Shown here in pieces: positions 54,201 through 64,000 of a stretch of 64,000 bases of DNA. The notes under the pieces are model-generated. The model was not told the origin of the DNA, searched no databases, and saw only the letters and a list, made by a program, of their open reading frames with translations. Within the stretch, counting starts at the first letter, position 1; each line of letters starts with the position of its first letter. The stretch covers positions 24,108,923 through 24,172,922 of the forward strand of contig OU452222.1 in the NCBI GenBank assembly GCA_911728455.2, given 5' to 3'. The DNA is from Marthasterias glacialis (taxonomy: Eukaryota; Echinodermata; Asteroidea; Forcipulatida; Asteriidae). The position numbers and the translations under genes were made by a program.

Positions 54201-57200
54201 CCATGTTGGTGTTGTCATATATAGATACCAAGAGAATCAAGTTAACACCCCCAGCACAATTGTATGGTGTTCTGTGACGGCCACCTACGCGGCTACTTTG
54301 TTGTTATTTATTGTGTTTATTTATCATTATTATTTTTCCCCTTCTTTTTGTTTTGATTTGTTGGATTTATTTATTTCATTTATCTTATTGAGTATGGGAA
54401 CTTACAAGTCGCGTTCAAATGCAGAAGTACATAAGTCATGCGCTTATACCCGGAGCACAGCGAGTTAAAAAAAAAAGAGAGGGAATATATATATTTGTTT
54501 TAAGTCGCCGCAACAAAAAAAAAGCGAAGAACAAAAGTGACACTTGAAAAAAAAGTGCCGCGTATGTGTCTATTAAAGAACGCACAGAAATGTATGAAGT
54601 TAGACTTAATATTCTATGTGTCTTTCGTCAATTACTGACTTTACTCGTAGTTATTCCTGTCGTCGGGAAAAATGCATCTCAGGGTAGCTCTGTCCTAACC
54701 GGGCATCCAGCAGGCAACGCCATAGACGGCCAAGGAAATACTTCCTCTCACACTGGTAAGAACATAGTTATGTTTACACTCATCACTCTGTTACAATAGT
54801 TAAAGTCAAAAAGTAATATGGAAATCACTACTTGTATGGGGACGTTCTACGGAACTACAGAAGTGCCATACCAGTATCAAGATAATGAGATGTTAAACTC
54901 ACCAAGTCGACATACTGAACTAAAGAAGTCGACTTATACCGTGATGATTATGTCTCGTTAAGATGACTAACTGAGTCAGTTTTAGTAAAGTCGTCTTGGT
55001 CCATTCATTCCGTAAAATGAGTCGACATATCCCGTTATCTTTTTGGAGCGGAGAATATCCCCACCCAATAAAAACAAATGGAGCTTGGGTGGCCCATTAG
55101 GATCACCCCCTCCCTTCATCAGATGGTGTCTGAACAAATTGTGCCTATTTAGTGACTAGTTCATAAAGTGATTAGGCAAACACGAAAAAAATCATCGAAC
55201 ATGTAGCTTGCAGTGTTCACACTTAATTTCCAATGGTATTCTGTAAATAAAAATAGACTTACGAATATGCTTTAAAACCGCGTTTAAACCCTGGTGCCAA
55301 CCACGTGCTGATAAAATTCAGCAGGTACTACCAAATATGGCCATAACTTTTTTTGCAATGGGCCAAAAAAGCCAAGATTCCATGTTAACCTTACCCCTGG
55401 TACAGCCCACAAGCCTGTAGACTTTCATTGGCCAGACCCTAACCACTGCAGAGTAAGGATTGTTGAAAGACAGCAGCCACCTGTCTCCGTGCTGTAATTG
55501 ATTGACCCTTGTGCTAAGGGTCATTGGCACAAGGCGGTATGCACTTTGTGAAAACACTTGCGGCTGCACACTGGTTGTAAATAACACAAGTCTAAGTCTT
55601 GACTGGCACTCCAATTCACCCACATGGTCATTAGTGTAGCTTTGGGCTTGCATATGGGGGTTATTGACCTAAAAGACAGGTTGTTGATAAAAAAATCTGC
55701 TTGTTGATCCACCTCGAAAAATGTTCATTGCGGAGGACCTGAGGGTTTTAAATTATTGAAACAATCCGGGTGGTGAAGGAGAAGGGGCAGTCTCTTACTC
55801 CAGCTCAAAAGATAAACTAGAAAAGATTCAAAACGCACAAGAGACAATCTTCATTATCGGCCTTGTGTGAGCCACGGACCCCAACACTTTGCGACGCACT
55901 CGCACGCTCCTCTAATCTTGGCTGAATTGAGTTTTGCCTTTTCATAAGTATTGGTAAATAAGGAGAAAAGCTGATAAAAATAAAACATAAGAAAAAAAAT
56001 AAAAATAAAAAAGGCATATGAATCCCGGGCCGTGCATTCGGCCCGGTCCCAACGTTACAGTCGAGGTGCGCGCTGCTATAGGAGCATACCCATATATCTT
56101 TATCCACCTTGGCAATTAACAACACACACATGATAACATACCGAGATTTCAGAACCACCACCCCCCCCCCCCCCCTCACACAGACTTACTAAGAGCGACA
56201 TACTGGGGTTTTCCAACAGTAGTTCTGTGATCCTTTTTTATGAAAAAAATCAACTCACGATGTGGCTCTTGTAAACACAATTATCCAAACGGATTTACGC
56301 CGCTGTCTATTAGTCTTTTTGATCGGGTGTTAGGATTGGGTGTAAATATGGGGGGAAAAAATACTCAAACCTAACAGTGTCATAGTATTGTGTCTACCAT
56401 ATCTCAAAATGGCTTGTGGAGCTTCGTAACGATATGCAGTCTGTGTAATACATAAGAAGAGTTTGGAGTCGTTGTGTTCAAGATGTTAATTCCAAATGAC
56501 TAAACTCTTACGCGTGTACTAAACGCAAACAGTTCAAAATTGAAATGTGCCAGTAAAGTTATATGTTCATTTTACAATTGTCTTTTTCAAGTTGTAGGCA
56601 TACACAACTTGACAATAAGTTGTAATTACTGTTGTTGTGTGCAGAAACATACTAATGCTTCCCCTTCTAACAAAGCAAAATCATTGAATGACAATCGATC
56701 ATCAGGCACTTGTAAATTAATTTTACGAAACTTCAGATGTTGTTTTCATTGTCTGAACGTTTTACCAGCGAGTAACTCTCACTGGCAAGATGTTGAAATA
56801 GGTAAGGGTACGAGAGTTAAGACTTGTTTCATTTAACATAATTGTACGATCAATAATCCGATTTTACTGATCAACAGCCTATTGGAGCGCCGTTTCACAC
56901 ATGTGGTGGCAAGTGGATTTGAATGACACACACTGCTTGGGTCGTATCATCGTAGATCTTGGAGTAAGCAATACCGGTAAGGATTCTCGTAGAAAACCAT
57001 TCCCCTTCACACAGGTATATTTTTGTTTAAATCAATTTCAAGTTTTCTTCGACCACACAAACAAACAACAAAGTTTTGTATTTCAAAGTATTCTACAACT
57101 ATAGGACAACAACCTGCAACAACGTGCTCTGAAAGTCAAATAACACATTGTATCGACAAATTAAAGTTATCATATGTTGAAGTGCAGAGACAGCATTATG

Positions 57201-57535
57201 TTTATATTATGCTACTGCTTGCCTAAAAAAAGCTGTTTTGTTATTGTGCATTTTTTTTACGCATACATTCTTCTGTTTCAGAATATCTCAATACTTTAAT
57301 CGGTTTAGTTGCACGTGCTGGCGTCAGTTCAAACTACACCCAGAACCAGCTATGTGGCTCAACAGTAACTGCAGCCAAGGTCTACGATGGGGCGATGATA
57401 ACATTCGTATGTGATCCGCCAGTAACAGCTAGGTACGTCAGCTTAGACATGGATCCTTCTAGATCGGGGAACGACGCAGGTCTACGCATTGCTGAGGTGA
57501 CTATTGAAGAACATTCAACACCACAATGTCCATAG
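51099..57535 (+). CDS. Secreted tandem fucolectin (two FTP domains), or 3' half of the upstream gene
   Basis: Exons 51099-51216, 52145-52246, 53144-53227, 53660-53917, 54651-54755, 56878-56976 and 57282-57535 with TAG stop. The frame is open throughout for 1020 nt, 339 residues. The first exon begins MKCWLWMYSFSVLSCSVLI, a likely signal peptide. Two FTP domains follow, each of three exons, with SYIG/SSHTG, WW.VDL...HCLG, C.PP...ARY(I/V)SLD and IAEV..EE. Such lectins are secreted and bind fucose-bearing glycans; in invertebrates they are commonly linked to pathogen recognition, which is inference here. Since the upstream FTP exon also ends in phase 1, the same six FTP exons could instead be spliced to it and the signal exon be an alternative start. 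AATAAA lies 245 bp after the stop. Confidence 0.7.
51826..51951. other. 126-nt near-perfect hairpin
   Basis: Arms of about 62 nt each with only about six mismatches and almost no loop. The core GAGACGATAGCGGGCGTCC is identical in both arms. No target duplication is obvious. It could be a tiny MITE or a small-RNA precursor. It lies between the signal exon and FTP unit 2. Confidence 0.85.
52145..52246 (+). CDS. Lectin locus exon: FTP unit 2, part 1
   Basis: 102 nt, phase 1-1, acceptor attcatag, donor gtaaca. It encodes RKDVSQSSTYSGRNAKNALD and GNVHTFSYIG, the best match in the locus to the canonical opening SQSSTY...A.DGN. Confidence 0.85.
53144..53227 (+). CDS. Lectin locus exon: FTP unit 2, part 2
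   Basis: 84 nt, phase 1-1, acceptor cttttag, donor gtaagt. It encodes DPHPWWLVDLFTEHCLGII. Confidence 0.85.
53660..53917 (+). CDS. Lectin locus exon: FTP unit 2, part 3
   Basis: 258 nt, phase 1-1, acceptor gatgaag, donor gtacaa. It encodes KVRAGLSSDVIDNQQCDSPG, FTCDPPMKARYISLDI and LQIAEVAVEEL. It has the same length as the third exon of unit 1. Confidence 0.85.
54101..54254. mobile_element. Hairpin MITE (CTGGGGTGTTAACTTG), copy 1
   Basis: The left CTGGGGTGTTAACTTGATT..CTTGGTATCT is mirrored at the right by AGATACCAAGAGAATCAAG and TTAACACCCCCAG. The second copy is at 62443-62605. Intronic. Confidence 0.9.
54651..54755 (+). CDS. Lectin locus exon: FTP unit 3, part 1
   Basis: 105 nt, phase 1-1, acceptor ttactcgtag, donor gtaaga. 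It encodes GKNASQGSSVLTGHPAGNAI and DGQGNTSSHTG. The upstream frame is open and begins with Met-Tyr-Glu, which could be taken for a signal exon, but the pyrimidine-rich acceptor makes an internal exon likelier. Confidence 0.75.
55310..55755. repeat. 0.42-kb dispersed repeat, copy 3
   Basis: Diverged relative of 3455-3915 and 16105-16575, same orientation: CCAAGATTCCATG, CCTGTAGACT, CATTGGCCAGACC, GACAGCAGCCACCTGTCTC. It lies in the intron of FTP unit 3. Confidence 0.8.
56878..56976 (+). CDS. Lectin locus exon: FTP unit 3, part 2
   Basis: 99 nt, phase 1-1, acceptor atcaacag, donor gtaagg. It encodes SHMWWQVDLNDTHCLGRIIV. Confidence 0.85.
57282..57535 (+). CDS. Lectin locus terminal exon: FTP unit 3, part 3 and stop
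   Basis: 254 nt from acceptor tgtttcag to TAG. It encodes LVARAGVSSNYTQNQLCG, FVCDPPVTARYVSLDMD and LRIAEVTIEE, ending in PQCP before the stop. Confidence 0.85.
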
Positions 57536-57778
57536 ATCTGAAATGGATTCAGTCAATGAACATTCAATAATTATTGTATGGTGCAGTGTTAATTCATGGA
57601 AAGGATATTGCGTAGTGTTATGTTTTGTTTTGTTAAAGAAGACGCTTCTTCTTCTTCCTTTTCTTTTTCTTTTAAGGGTGGGGAGGGGGGCGGTCTTTGA
57701 GAAAACAATCGACAAATTTGAACATTGATGAATTGAATAACTTCAACATGCATCCAAACAGTTTATTAAGAAACGATC

Positions 57779-57784
57779 AATAAA
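57779..57784 (+). promoter_or_regulatory. Polyadenylation signal AATAAA of the lectin gene
   Basis: The first canonical AATAAA after the stop at 57535, about 245 bp downstream. Confidence 0.5.
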
Positions 57785-59098
57785 AGTTAGTTGTGAATGT
57801 TTGATGTAAACAAAATACACAACTGTCTCTAAAAAGGTAATCTTAACGTTTATCTGAAGACTAAAATTAAAATTCAGAATATGTTTGGGTTTATTGCTTT
57901 TTAGAATAAATTGTTAAAAAGCGCTTTTTAAAGTGAAGATTTTAGTTTTACGTGAATTATGTTTTGATTTGGACTTTGAAGACGGAAATTTACGAAATGA
58001 AGAACTCATCAGAGAGAATGGCGTAACCAACTTTATTTATTTTGTATCTATTGACTTTATTGATTGTACACAACCCCGTTTACGGGGGTGCAGCCAGGGA
58101 ATATTCTTTGGGAGGGTGTATTGAAGTCAGTTTACCAATTTGCTGACTACCAAATATTCTCCAATATTTCACGAAAGACTAGCACGCCCGGTACGGAACC
58201 ACACTGGATTCAATATGTCAAAGCAATATTGAAGGGGCGGGGGTGATACGTGTTTTCCGAAAAAAATTTAATAACACAAATGTTTTATCTTTAACCCTAT
58301 CAGGTCCGGACTTTTTTTTTATGTAATAATCGACTTTAGAATCAAATTTATGTGTAAATCATTTTACCTGACTGATGACGTCATTTAAGTGCAGCACCTG
58401 TACCAGTGAAAAGCAAAAGCTAATATTGTTTGCACCAAGTTTTTGCATTAAGTTTGGTAATGATAATTTTATACAACAATTTAAATCCTTGATGTTTTAG
58501 ATGTGAGGACCATTAAGTCTAGCTTCACTTTATCACTGGTAATTATTTTATCATAATGATCTAAGAATGGCTATTTTTTTTTTTTTTTTTTTTTTGTGAA
58601 GCATGGTGAGCTGTCCCCTATTTTGCCGTGCTGCCTGTTTGTGAGCTTGTTGCACTCTCTTAATGCAAAAGAGTGAAAAAAACACTCTTTTTGTTCGCCA
58701 CACCACTCTTGCAAGGAGCCATATGGCGGACAACTCTTCTTAGAGTGAAAAACATGTATTTTCACTAGATTCAGAGTGAAATTCACTCCACTTTCACTCA
58801 AAATAGAGTCAGGTGAAGAGTGAGTTGCACTCTCAAAAGAGCCAAACTTACTCCACTCTGGCAAGCGAGTGAAACTTTCACTATTTTACATTTAGAGAGC
58901 ACGTTCACTGTCTGTACTGTTTCTGCCACTTAAAGATTCCATATTTTTTTTTTTTTATTGGTTAACAAAATAAAGTATGCCTATTATAGTATATCTTTAA
59001 TTTTTTCACATTTTTTACATGTGTATTAATCGTAGAAAAAATGATTTCTAAAATTAGGGGGTTGCCGTGCTCCGCCCACCCTTCCTCATTAACATAAA

Positions 59099-59224
59099 AT
59101 CTGTGACGTAGACAGTGGAACGGCTGACCAGGTCCATGTGTGTGACAATAACACACAATGCATTGTTGACCACTCGGCACCAGAGCTGTCTTTGAAATGT
59201 TATACCACAGTCTACGTCACAGAT
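59099..59224. mobile_element. MITE with ATCTGTGACGTAGAC ends
   Basis: ATCTGTGACGTAGAC at the left is the exact inverse of GTCTACGTCACAGAT at the right; 126 bp, no ORF. Confidence 0.85.
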
Positions 59225-60280
59225 CATTGCGCAATCAAATGGCACACATTTTCGGGGCTCAATTAAAGTGTATTAACGCATAACAGACACATCAAAATAG
59301 TCAATACTATGTTTTGTTGATTTCAAACCATGTATTAAGCCACAAAAATGTTCCGTGACAAAAAACCTCTTCATGGACCCTTTAATTCTTCCAATGTACG
59401 TTGTTATAACTGTTCTGCTTTATTCAGTTAAAACTCTCTTTTTAATCGACTTTTTTAATATTGCAAGTACAATAAAGTCTCAATTGGAAAAGTTCAAATA
59501 GTAATAACAACAAATTTGTACATTCCGTCTGTTTGTCTGATCTCATGTTCGTCTATTGTGTTTGTGTTCATTGATGCGTTTATCTTATATTGTTATTGAT
59601 TGATTTATTTATTTATTTATTTTTTTTGTTATGGAATTGGTTTCCATCATAGTTTAAACCCCATTTCTAGCGCTCTGTAACCTAATTGCTTTCTGTAAAC
59701 ACATTAAAAATGTACTGAATGTATTTGTATTGTTTGTTTAAAAGATGTTATTATATATCTTGATTTACTTTTCGTATATTTTTGTTTTCTTTAAGCACGG
59801 TTAATAATGCATTGCTCGATTTTAGGTCGATTTGACGGTCAAAAATAATTTTAAATGTTAACATGATATTTTTATGGAAAGTTTGGAAAGTTGCTAGTTT
59901 TTATTTGATGCCTGGAACGAAGAAAATCCGTCAAGAATTACTGGCAATTAAAATGAAATCGAAAATTAATAAAAGGGCTGGCCAGCCTTTTAATCTTTAG
60001 TCTTAGGACGCACAAAATACTTGTTGCAGCTGTCTGGCTTTATGAATATTCAGAAGATCTGTAAACGCCACCTTGTTGCGACCTTAGAGGCAATTATTGT
60101 TCGATTTATTATTATTTGTTATTCATAAATACCTGAGACAGTTTATCCATTCTGATTGGCCGAGAGGGCATCACGTGGCCATGCTTTGTGACCATAAAAT
60201 ATGGCCCCTGAATCATCAGATTAAGAAGTATACGTGTTTCCAGCTTTTGGGTTTCTGACGTCATAACCTGGTCTCTCAAT

Positions 60281-60541
60281 AGACCTTATTTTTGACTGCA
60301 AGAGGGCGCCCTTTGGGTGTAGATTGGGGTCAAACCATAGAAAAAGTGTGGAAAACCAGATGCAATTAGACTTCTAATAAAGCAGTTCATATACAACTGT
60401 TTAGTTTGTTTTATTGAAAGTTTTACATTGTAATTAGTGTAGGAAATTTGCTTGGTCCAGTTTTATTGTTAATGTCTTGAAACGTTTGTGTACTTTCAAA
60501 ATTGAATAAGTATTGCGCCCTCTTGCTGTCAAAATAAGTCT
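60281..60541. mobile_element. MITE with GCAAGAGGGCGC terminal repeats
   Basis: AGACCTTATTTTTGACTGCA then AGAGGGCGCC at the left; GCGCCCTCTTGCTGTCAAAA then TAAGTCT at the right, inverse to each other with one or two gaps. A piece of the same family is at 32020-32105. Confidence 0.85.
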
Positions 60542-60868
60542 AATTGGTTTTTTTTATTATTCAAAGATGCTGAACGTATCCCCGAAAGTGGGTGGGTTCT
60601 GAAGCTTAGGGAAATTTTGGGTAATATATAATAATATGTTTGAGACCAGTTTTAAACAACTTTCTGTTTAAGACTAGTTTTAAACAAAACAATGAAATCA
60701 ATCATCATGAAAGAGCCTAAAAACTTGTGTAAATGTCGTCTGTCTTTTTGGTCACTGTTTACATAGTAAAGAATACAATAATTGTTAATCACATTTTCCT
60801 GCATTCACACACGTACAAACACATATTCATAATAAAAATATCGCCAGCGAAAATGTCAGACTACATAC

Positions 60869-61039
60869 CAGATGCGTGTTTTGACCTACAACCGCAGCAA
60901 TAGCACCGATTTCACACACCGTCCCACACACAGTTTCGTACCGGCGGTGTAGCGCATCGCGGTCGGGTGATGGCGGTGCAGTACATCTGAACACATCCAG
61001 CATGTCCGCAAAGGCCCTCTTCGCAGGATGCACTTTCAT
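60869..61039 (-). CDS. Candidate first exon of a minus-strand gene, unknown product
   Basis: ATG at 61039, 57 codons in frame, then donor CTG|gtatgt at phase 0. It reads MKVHPAKRAFADMLDVFRC, PPSPDRDALHRRYETVC and CEIGAIAAVVGQNTHL. The stretch and its upstream side (to about 61240) are clearly richer in GC and CpG than the surroundings, as a promoter with first exon would be. No downstream exon is identified, and a second minus-strand frame over the same DNA is also open. I do not recognise the protein. Confidence 0.35.
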
Positions 61040-61649
61040 ACAGCAGTGTTGTTGTCAATATGCTGCCAGCTTCAGCAGCATCTTCGGCGGACTCTTGAAT
61101 CACTCAAGAACTTTGATAAGTCTTTTGAGACCAAGAGTGGTGATTTTTTGTAAGTTTATTTCGCGAAAAAAAGTCATGCATGCACGACTTGCGAAAGGGT
61201 GTATTCATGGTGGCATGGCTGCGCCGCGACGCTGCAGTTTTAAGCTTTTCTATTTCCAGAGAAGTTTAATTATTTAAAAGTCAAAATAATATGTTAAGGT
61301 AAAACCCATATTTATTTCAGAAGAATTATCTATGTTTATTTTCCAAACGTGTTTTTAATTTATAGCGTAATGAAGAAGTTGCTGAAATGTTTTTAAAATC
61401 AACATTTTGTTTTCTATTTCTAATTGGTGTTGGAAACGAACAGCATAATATCATTTAGTCTGGTTTCCATATGGTGACGTGTGATTCCCTATGATTATCA
61501 GAGGCAGAAATAAGATCGACATTCCGTTCAAGGAATTGGCCCGTAAATATGGATAGAAATTTAACGCAGAATCGAGGTGAGTCTAAACTGTCAGATTTGT
61601 TCCCAACTTTTAAAGGTTTTTGCATGTTCTTGACAGAAAGGCATGTTGG

Positions 61650-62437
61650 CAAAAAATAATTGATACCGGGGGTTAGCTGTTACCATGGCAACCATTTGTT
61701 TGGCCTTGGGTCAGACGATTTTACTATTTTTTTATATATTTTGTTTTACTTTTTGAACATAATTTCCACTTATTTTTTATTTCTTTGCCAGAAAAGTGAT
61801 AGTGATGAATAACATGATAGTCTGAAATGGTTTTGGGGATTCAAAATGGCCGCTTTTTTTGGTGGCCATTTTGGATTTTTGTGTTTTAAGCCTGTAATTA
61901 GGGGGTCAAAGTATTTCAAATTTTTTATCAATGGAATATTTTCAACATGCTAATTTCTTTTTTTCTTTTTTTCAGACCTCAACAAATGTTTAGATTTGTC
62001 AATCATACCTTATTATATCTCTTTTGGCCCTTTGATTTTTAAGTGAAAAAAACGCAATTGATCCCCAAAATGGGATAAATTAATGAATTATAACGCCCCA
62101 AAGGTGACTCCAGTAACTAAATTAGGTTCAAATTATATTAATCTTGTCAAAATGTACAAGTTTGCCAAGTTTCAAAACATTCGGACGAAAAATACAGAAG
62201 CTAAGGCAAAACAAAAATATTTTTGACCGAAAATGGGCGAAAAACAGTCCAAAACGCCCTCTAGTGACGATTTTTTTCAATTTGTTGACGTCATCATGTA
62301 GAAATCGGTAAAATGAACATTTGTGGCAAATTTCATCAAAATCAGTGGAACGCTTTGGAAAATACGGAGGGGGGCACTATGTACCCTACCCCCGGTCCCC
62401 CGTACATCCAAAAAAAGCCCGGTCCTGATAGGGTTAA
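61650..62437 (+). mobile_element. TTAA-family repeat copy, right end intact
   Basis: Right end GGTCCTGATAGGG plus TTAA (62421-62437), preceded by the G-tract/CACTATGTACCCTACC block. The body aligns with 41640-42368 and 45325-46189. The left terminal part before AATTGATACCGGGGGTTAGC is missing. No ORF. Confidence 0.85.
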
Positions 62438-62442
62438 GTACC

Positions 62443-62605
62443 CTGCATAAACTGGGGTATTAAATTGATTCTCTTGCTATCTAGACAACACCTTCATAGT
62501 GTTAATTTCACCAACGATAAATTAGCAATGGGGATAACTAACACCATTGTCGGTGTTGTTACTTATAGATACCAAGAGAATCGATTTAACACCCCGGTTT
62601 CTGCA
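62443..62605. mobile_element. Hairpin MITE (CTGGGGTGTTAACTTG family), copy 2
   Basis: ACTGGGGTATTAAATTGATT at the left mirrors ATCGATTTAACACCCCGGTT at the right, with CTTGCTATCT/AGATACCAAG inside. It starts 5 bp after the TTAA of the preceding element. Confidence 0.9.
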
Positions 62606-63059
62606 GTTTACTATACTGAGAATTATCCAAAACGGAATGTTCAGCATTAATACCATCACCATCTTCGAAATTCATCACAAAAAAAAAACATTTTTACGGC
62701 AAGCCATAATAAAAGGGTAACCATATGAGAGAAAAAAATGTTTGCAGTGTCGCATAAAACATGAAAGCTGTCTTGATTAAACGGTTTACAATAACAGGAC
62801 GTCGGATACGCCATGATGCGTGGATCATATCAGTTGGATTAGCAGTGAAAGCATAATGTAAATAATGCAAATTGACTGCTCCACTTAAGAAGTAAGTTAC
62901 TCAGGTGTATTTTGAGGACGGTGGTATAATAACTAAAAGCAAACCATGATCCCGTGGTTACAAACTACGGCCTGGCGCGACGGTTAAAACAACAAAACAA
63001 AACATTACATTTTTAATTATGTCTAAATGTTTTTAAAACCATCAATAGAAGATGCATTT

Positions 63060-63860
63060 TGGACCTAAGCAGGTGAATTGTTCCATATAATAGCACCATA
63101 ACAGTTAGGGAAAACATGCTTAAAACATTCAATGTTAGGCTTAGGGAGAATAACATTAAAAGAATCGACATTTCTTATATCACCCATGACTATCAAAGTA
63201 CATCTCGATATTATCACAGTCTGTTGCTAGACCATGAATACGTTTATACATAATATAAGCCAAAAGTCCCTCTTCTGTTCAAAGGTTTGTCAAGAAAGCA
63301 TCTTAATCTGTTCGAGTTGAGTTTCCATAAGAGAAATTATCAATTTATTTACAATATTGACACGACTAGATTTCAAAAGCATAACTTTGGTTTTATCAGC
63401 GTTCATGCAAAGACGATTATATCAACCCAAACACTTATGCTATCAATATAAGATTGCAATTCATAATCAATTTCATTAATATTGCTCCCAGTTGCGTCTC
63501 TAGATGATAACATCATCTGCACACGTTTTACATGCGCACTTGGAACTAACATTCTGAGTGATGTCATTAATGTAGGGCAAGACGGGTATTGGTCCAAGTA
63601 CAGTTACTTGTGGTACACCAACAGAAGTATCATTAGCACTTGAACCATCTCAATTACATTCAACCACTTGTTTCCTATTGGAAACCTAATTCTTGAACCA
63701 CTTTAGTTCATTGGCAAAAACACCACACGTTTCCTACTTAAAAAGTAACAAGTCATGATCAATCTTATCAAGCCATTTAGATATTTCCAGAAAATGCATG
63801 TTCATTAAAAGCTTCATACAAGTCATCCAAAACATGATGTTAACGGGACTGAGTAGAATG
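63060..63860 (-). pseudogene. Decayed non-LTR reverse transcriptase
   Basis: On the minus strand, scattered over frames, are GVPQVTVLGPIPVLPYINDI, a CADDVIIY-like catalytic block and NADKTKVMLL, the order of RT domains 4 to 6 of a non-LTR element. Several frameshifts and stops separate them. It probably continues beyond the right edge only as repeat sequence. Confidence 0.7.
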
Positions 63861-64000
63861 TTTTAAGGAAAATAAATTTGTTAATTGTAATCATGTTATG
63901 GGAATTGAGATATTTGATAAGTTGAACCTAAGCGTCTTTCTCAGAAAAATTTCCTTGAAATATTTCTGCCTGAAGTGTTATCGTTTTTAAACGATAAATG

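Larger units (their letters stand above)
57786..60868. other. Intergenic stretch rich in small DNA elements
   Basis: No gene is supported. It holds a left-end piece of the TTAA family (TTTAACCCTATCAGGTCC at about 58292), a stretch of repeated GAGTG/CACTC motifs (58640-58890), and the MITEs at 59099-59224 and 60281-60541. Confidence 0.55.

Noticed and set aside
54566..54755. Second signal peptide directly fused to FTP unit 3
   Set aside because: The open upstream frame includes a pyrimidine-rich acceptor (ttactcgtag) at 54650, so an internal exon explains the data better.

Overview
This looks like nuclear DNA from a marine invertebrate, most likely a deuterostome; an echinoderm is my first guess and a hemichordate or lancelet is possible. 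The reasons are AT-rich DNA, small phase-1 exons with consensus GT/AG borders, secreted mosaic proteins built from F5/8C (discoidin), HYR and fucolectin (FTP) domains, tRNA-derived SINEs, degraded non-LTR retrotransposons and many hairpin MITEs. The species call is inference. No bacterial features are present.

Left part (1-15 kb): a decayed reverse transcriptase fragment (744-2064, minus) ends against a compound trinucleotide microsatellite. A complete eight-exon minus-strand gene follows (14938 down to 2461). It encodes a 411-residue secreted protein: signal peptide, a Thr/Ser/Pro-rich linker and two F5/8C domains, each made by the same three-exon module. Its introns hold MITEs, a SINE and TTAA-flanked repeats.

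Middle (15-32.6 kb): essentially no coding sequence I can defend. It holds dispersed repeats in both orientations, a 17-bp tandem array, blocks with paired CCGG motifs, a tRNA-like element, a 558-bp tandem duplication around a non-LTR 3' end, and a retrotransposon fragment followed by a 0.3-kb pentanucleotide tail. One orphan exon candidate lies at 26451-26637.

32.6-42.4 kb is a stack of mobile elements. The outermost is a TTAA-flanked repeat (termini CCCTATCAGG/CCTGATAGGG). Into its left end has inserted a 6.29-kb DNA transposon (32676-38966) with about 0.4-kb terminal inverted repeats, a visible target duplication and an uninterrupted 1539-codon ORF. The protein has two N-terminal CxxC...HxxC modules, a central region with candidate transposase acidic residues, a complete XPG/FEN1-like nuclease signature and a C-terminal Cys8 (CXC-like) finger. 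That combination points to the Academ superfamily. A second element (39171-41606, TIR TAGGTGTTCGG) sits in the same host repeat.

43-57.5 kb, plus strand: a lectin locus. Exons encode a Cys-containing segment, two HYR domains and three FTP units of three exons each. All internal exons are phase 1-1. A signal-peptide exon (51099-51216) lies between FTP units 1 and 2, so the locus is either two tandem genes or one gene with an internal promoter; the short product would be a 339-residue secreted two-FTP lectin. A 126-nt near-perfect hairpin sits in the intron after that exon.

57.5-64 kb: intergenic, with several MITEs, another TTAA-repeat copy, a GC-rich candidate first exon (60869-61039, minus) and a decayed reverse transcriptase at the right edge. 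The two host loci plausibly make secreted carbohydrate- or surface-binding proteins; their role in immunity or adhesion is inference.
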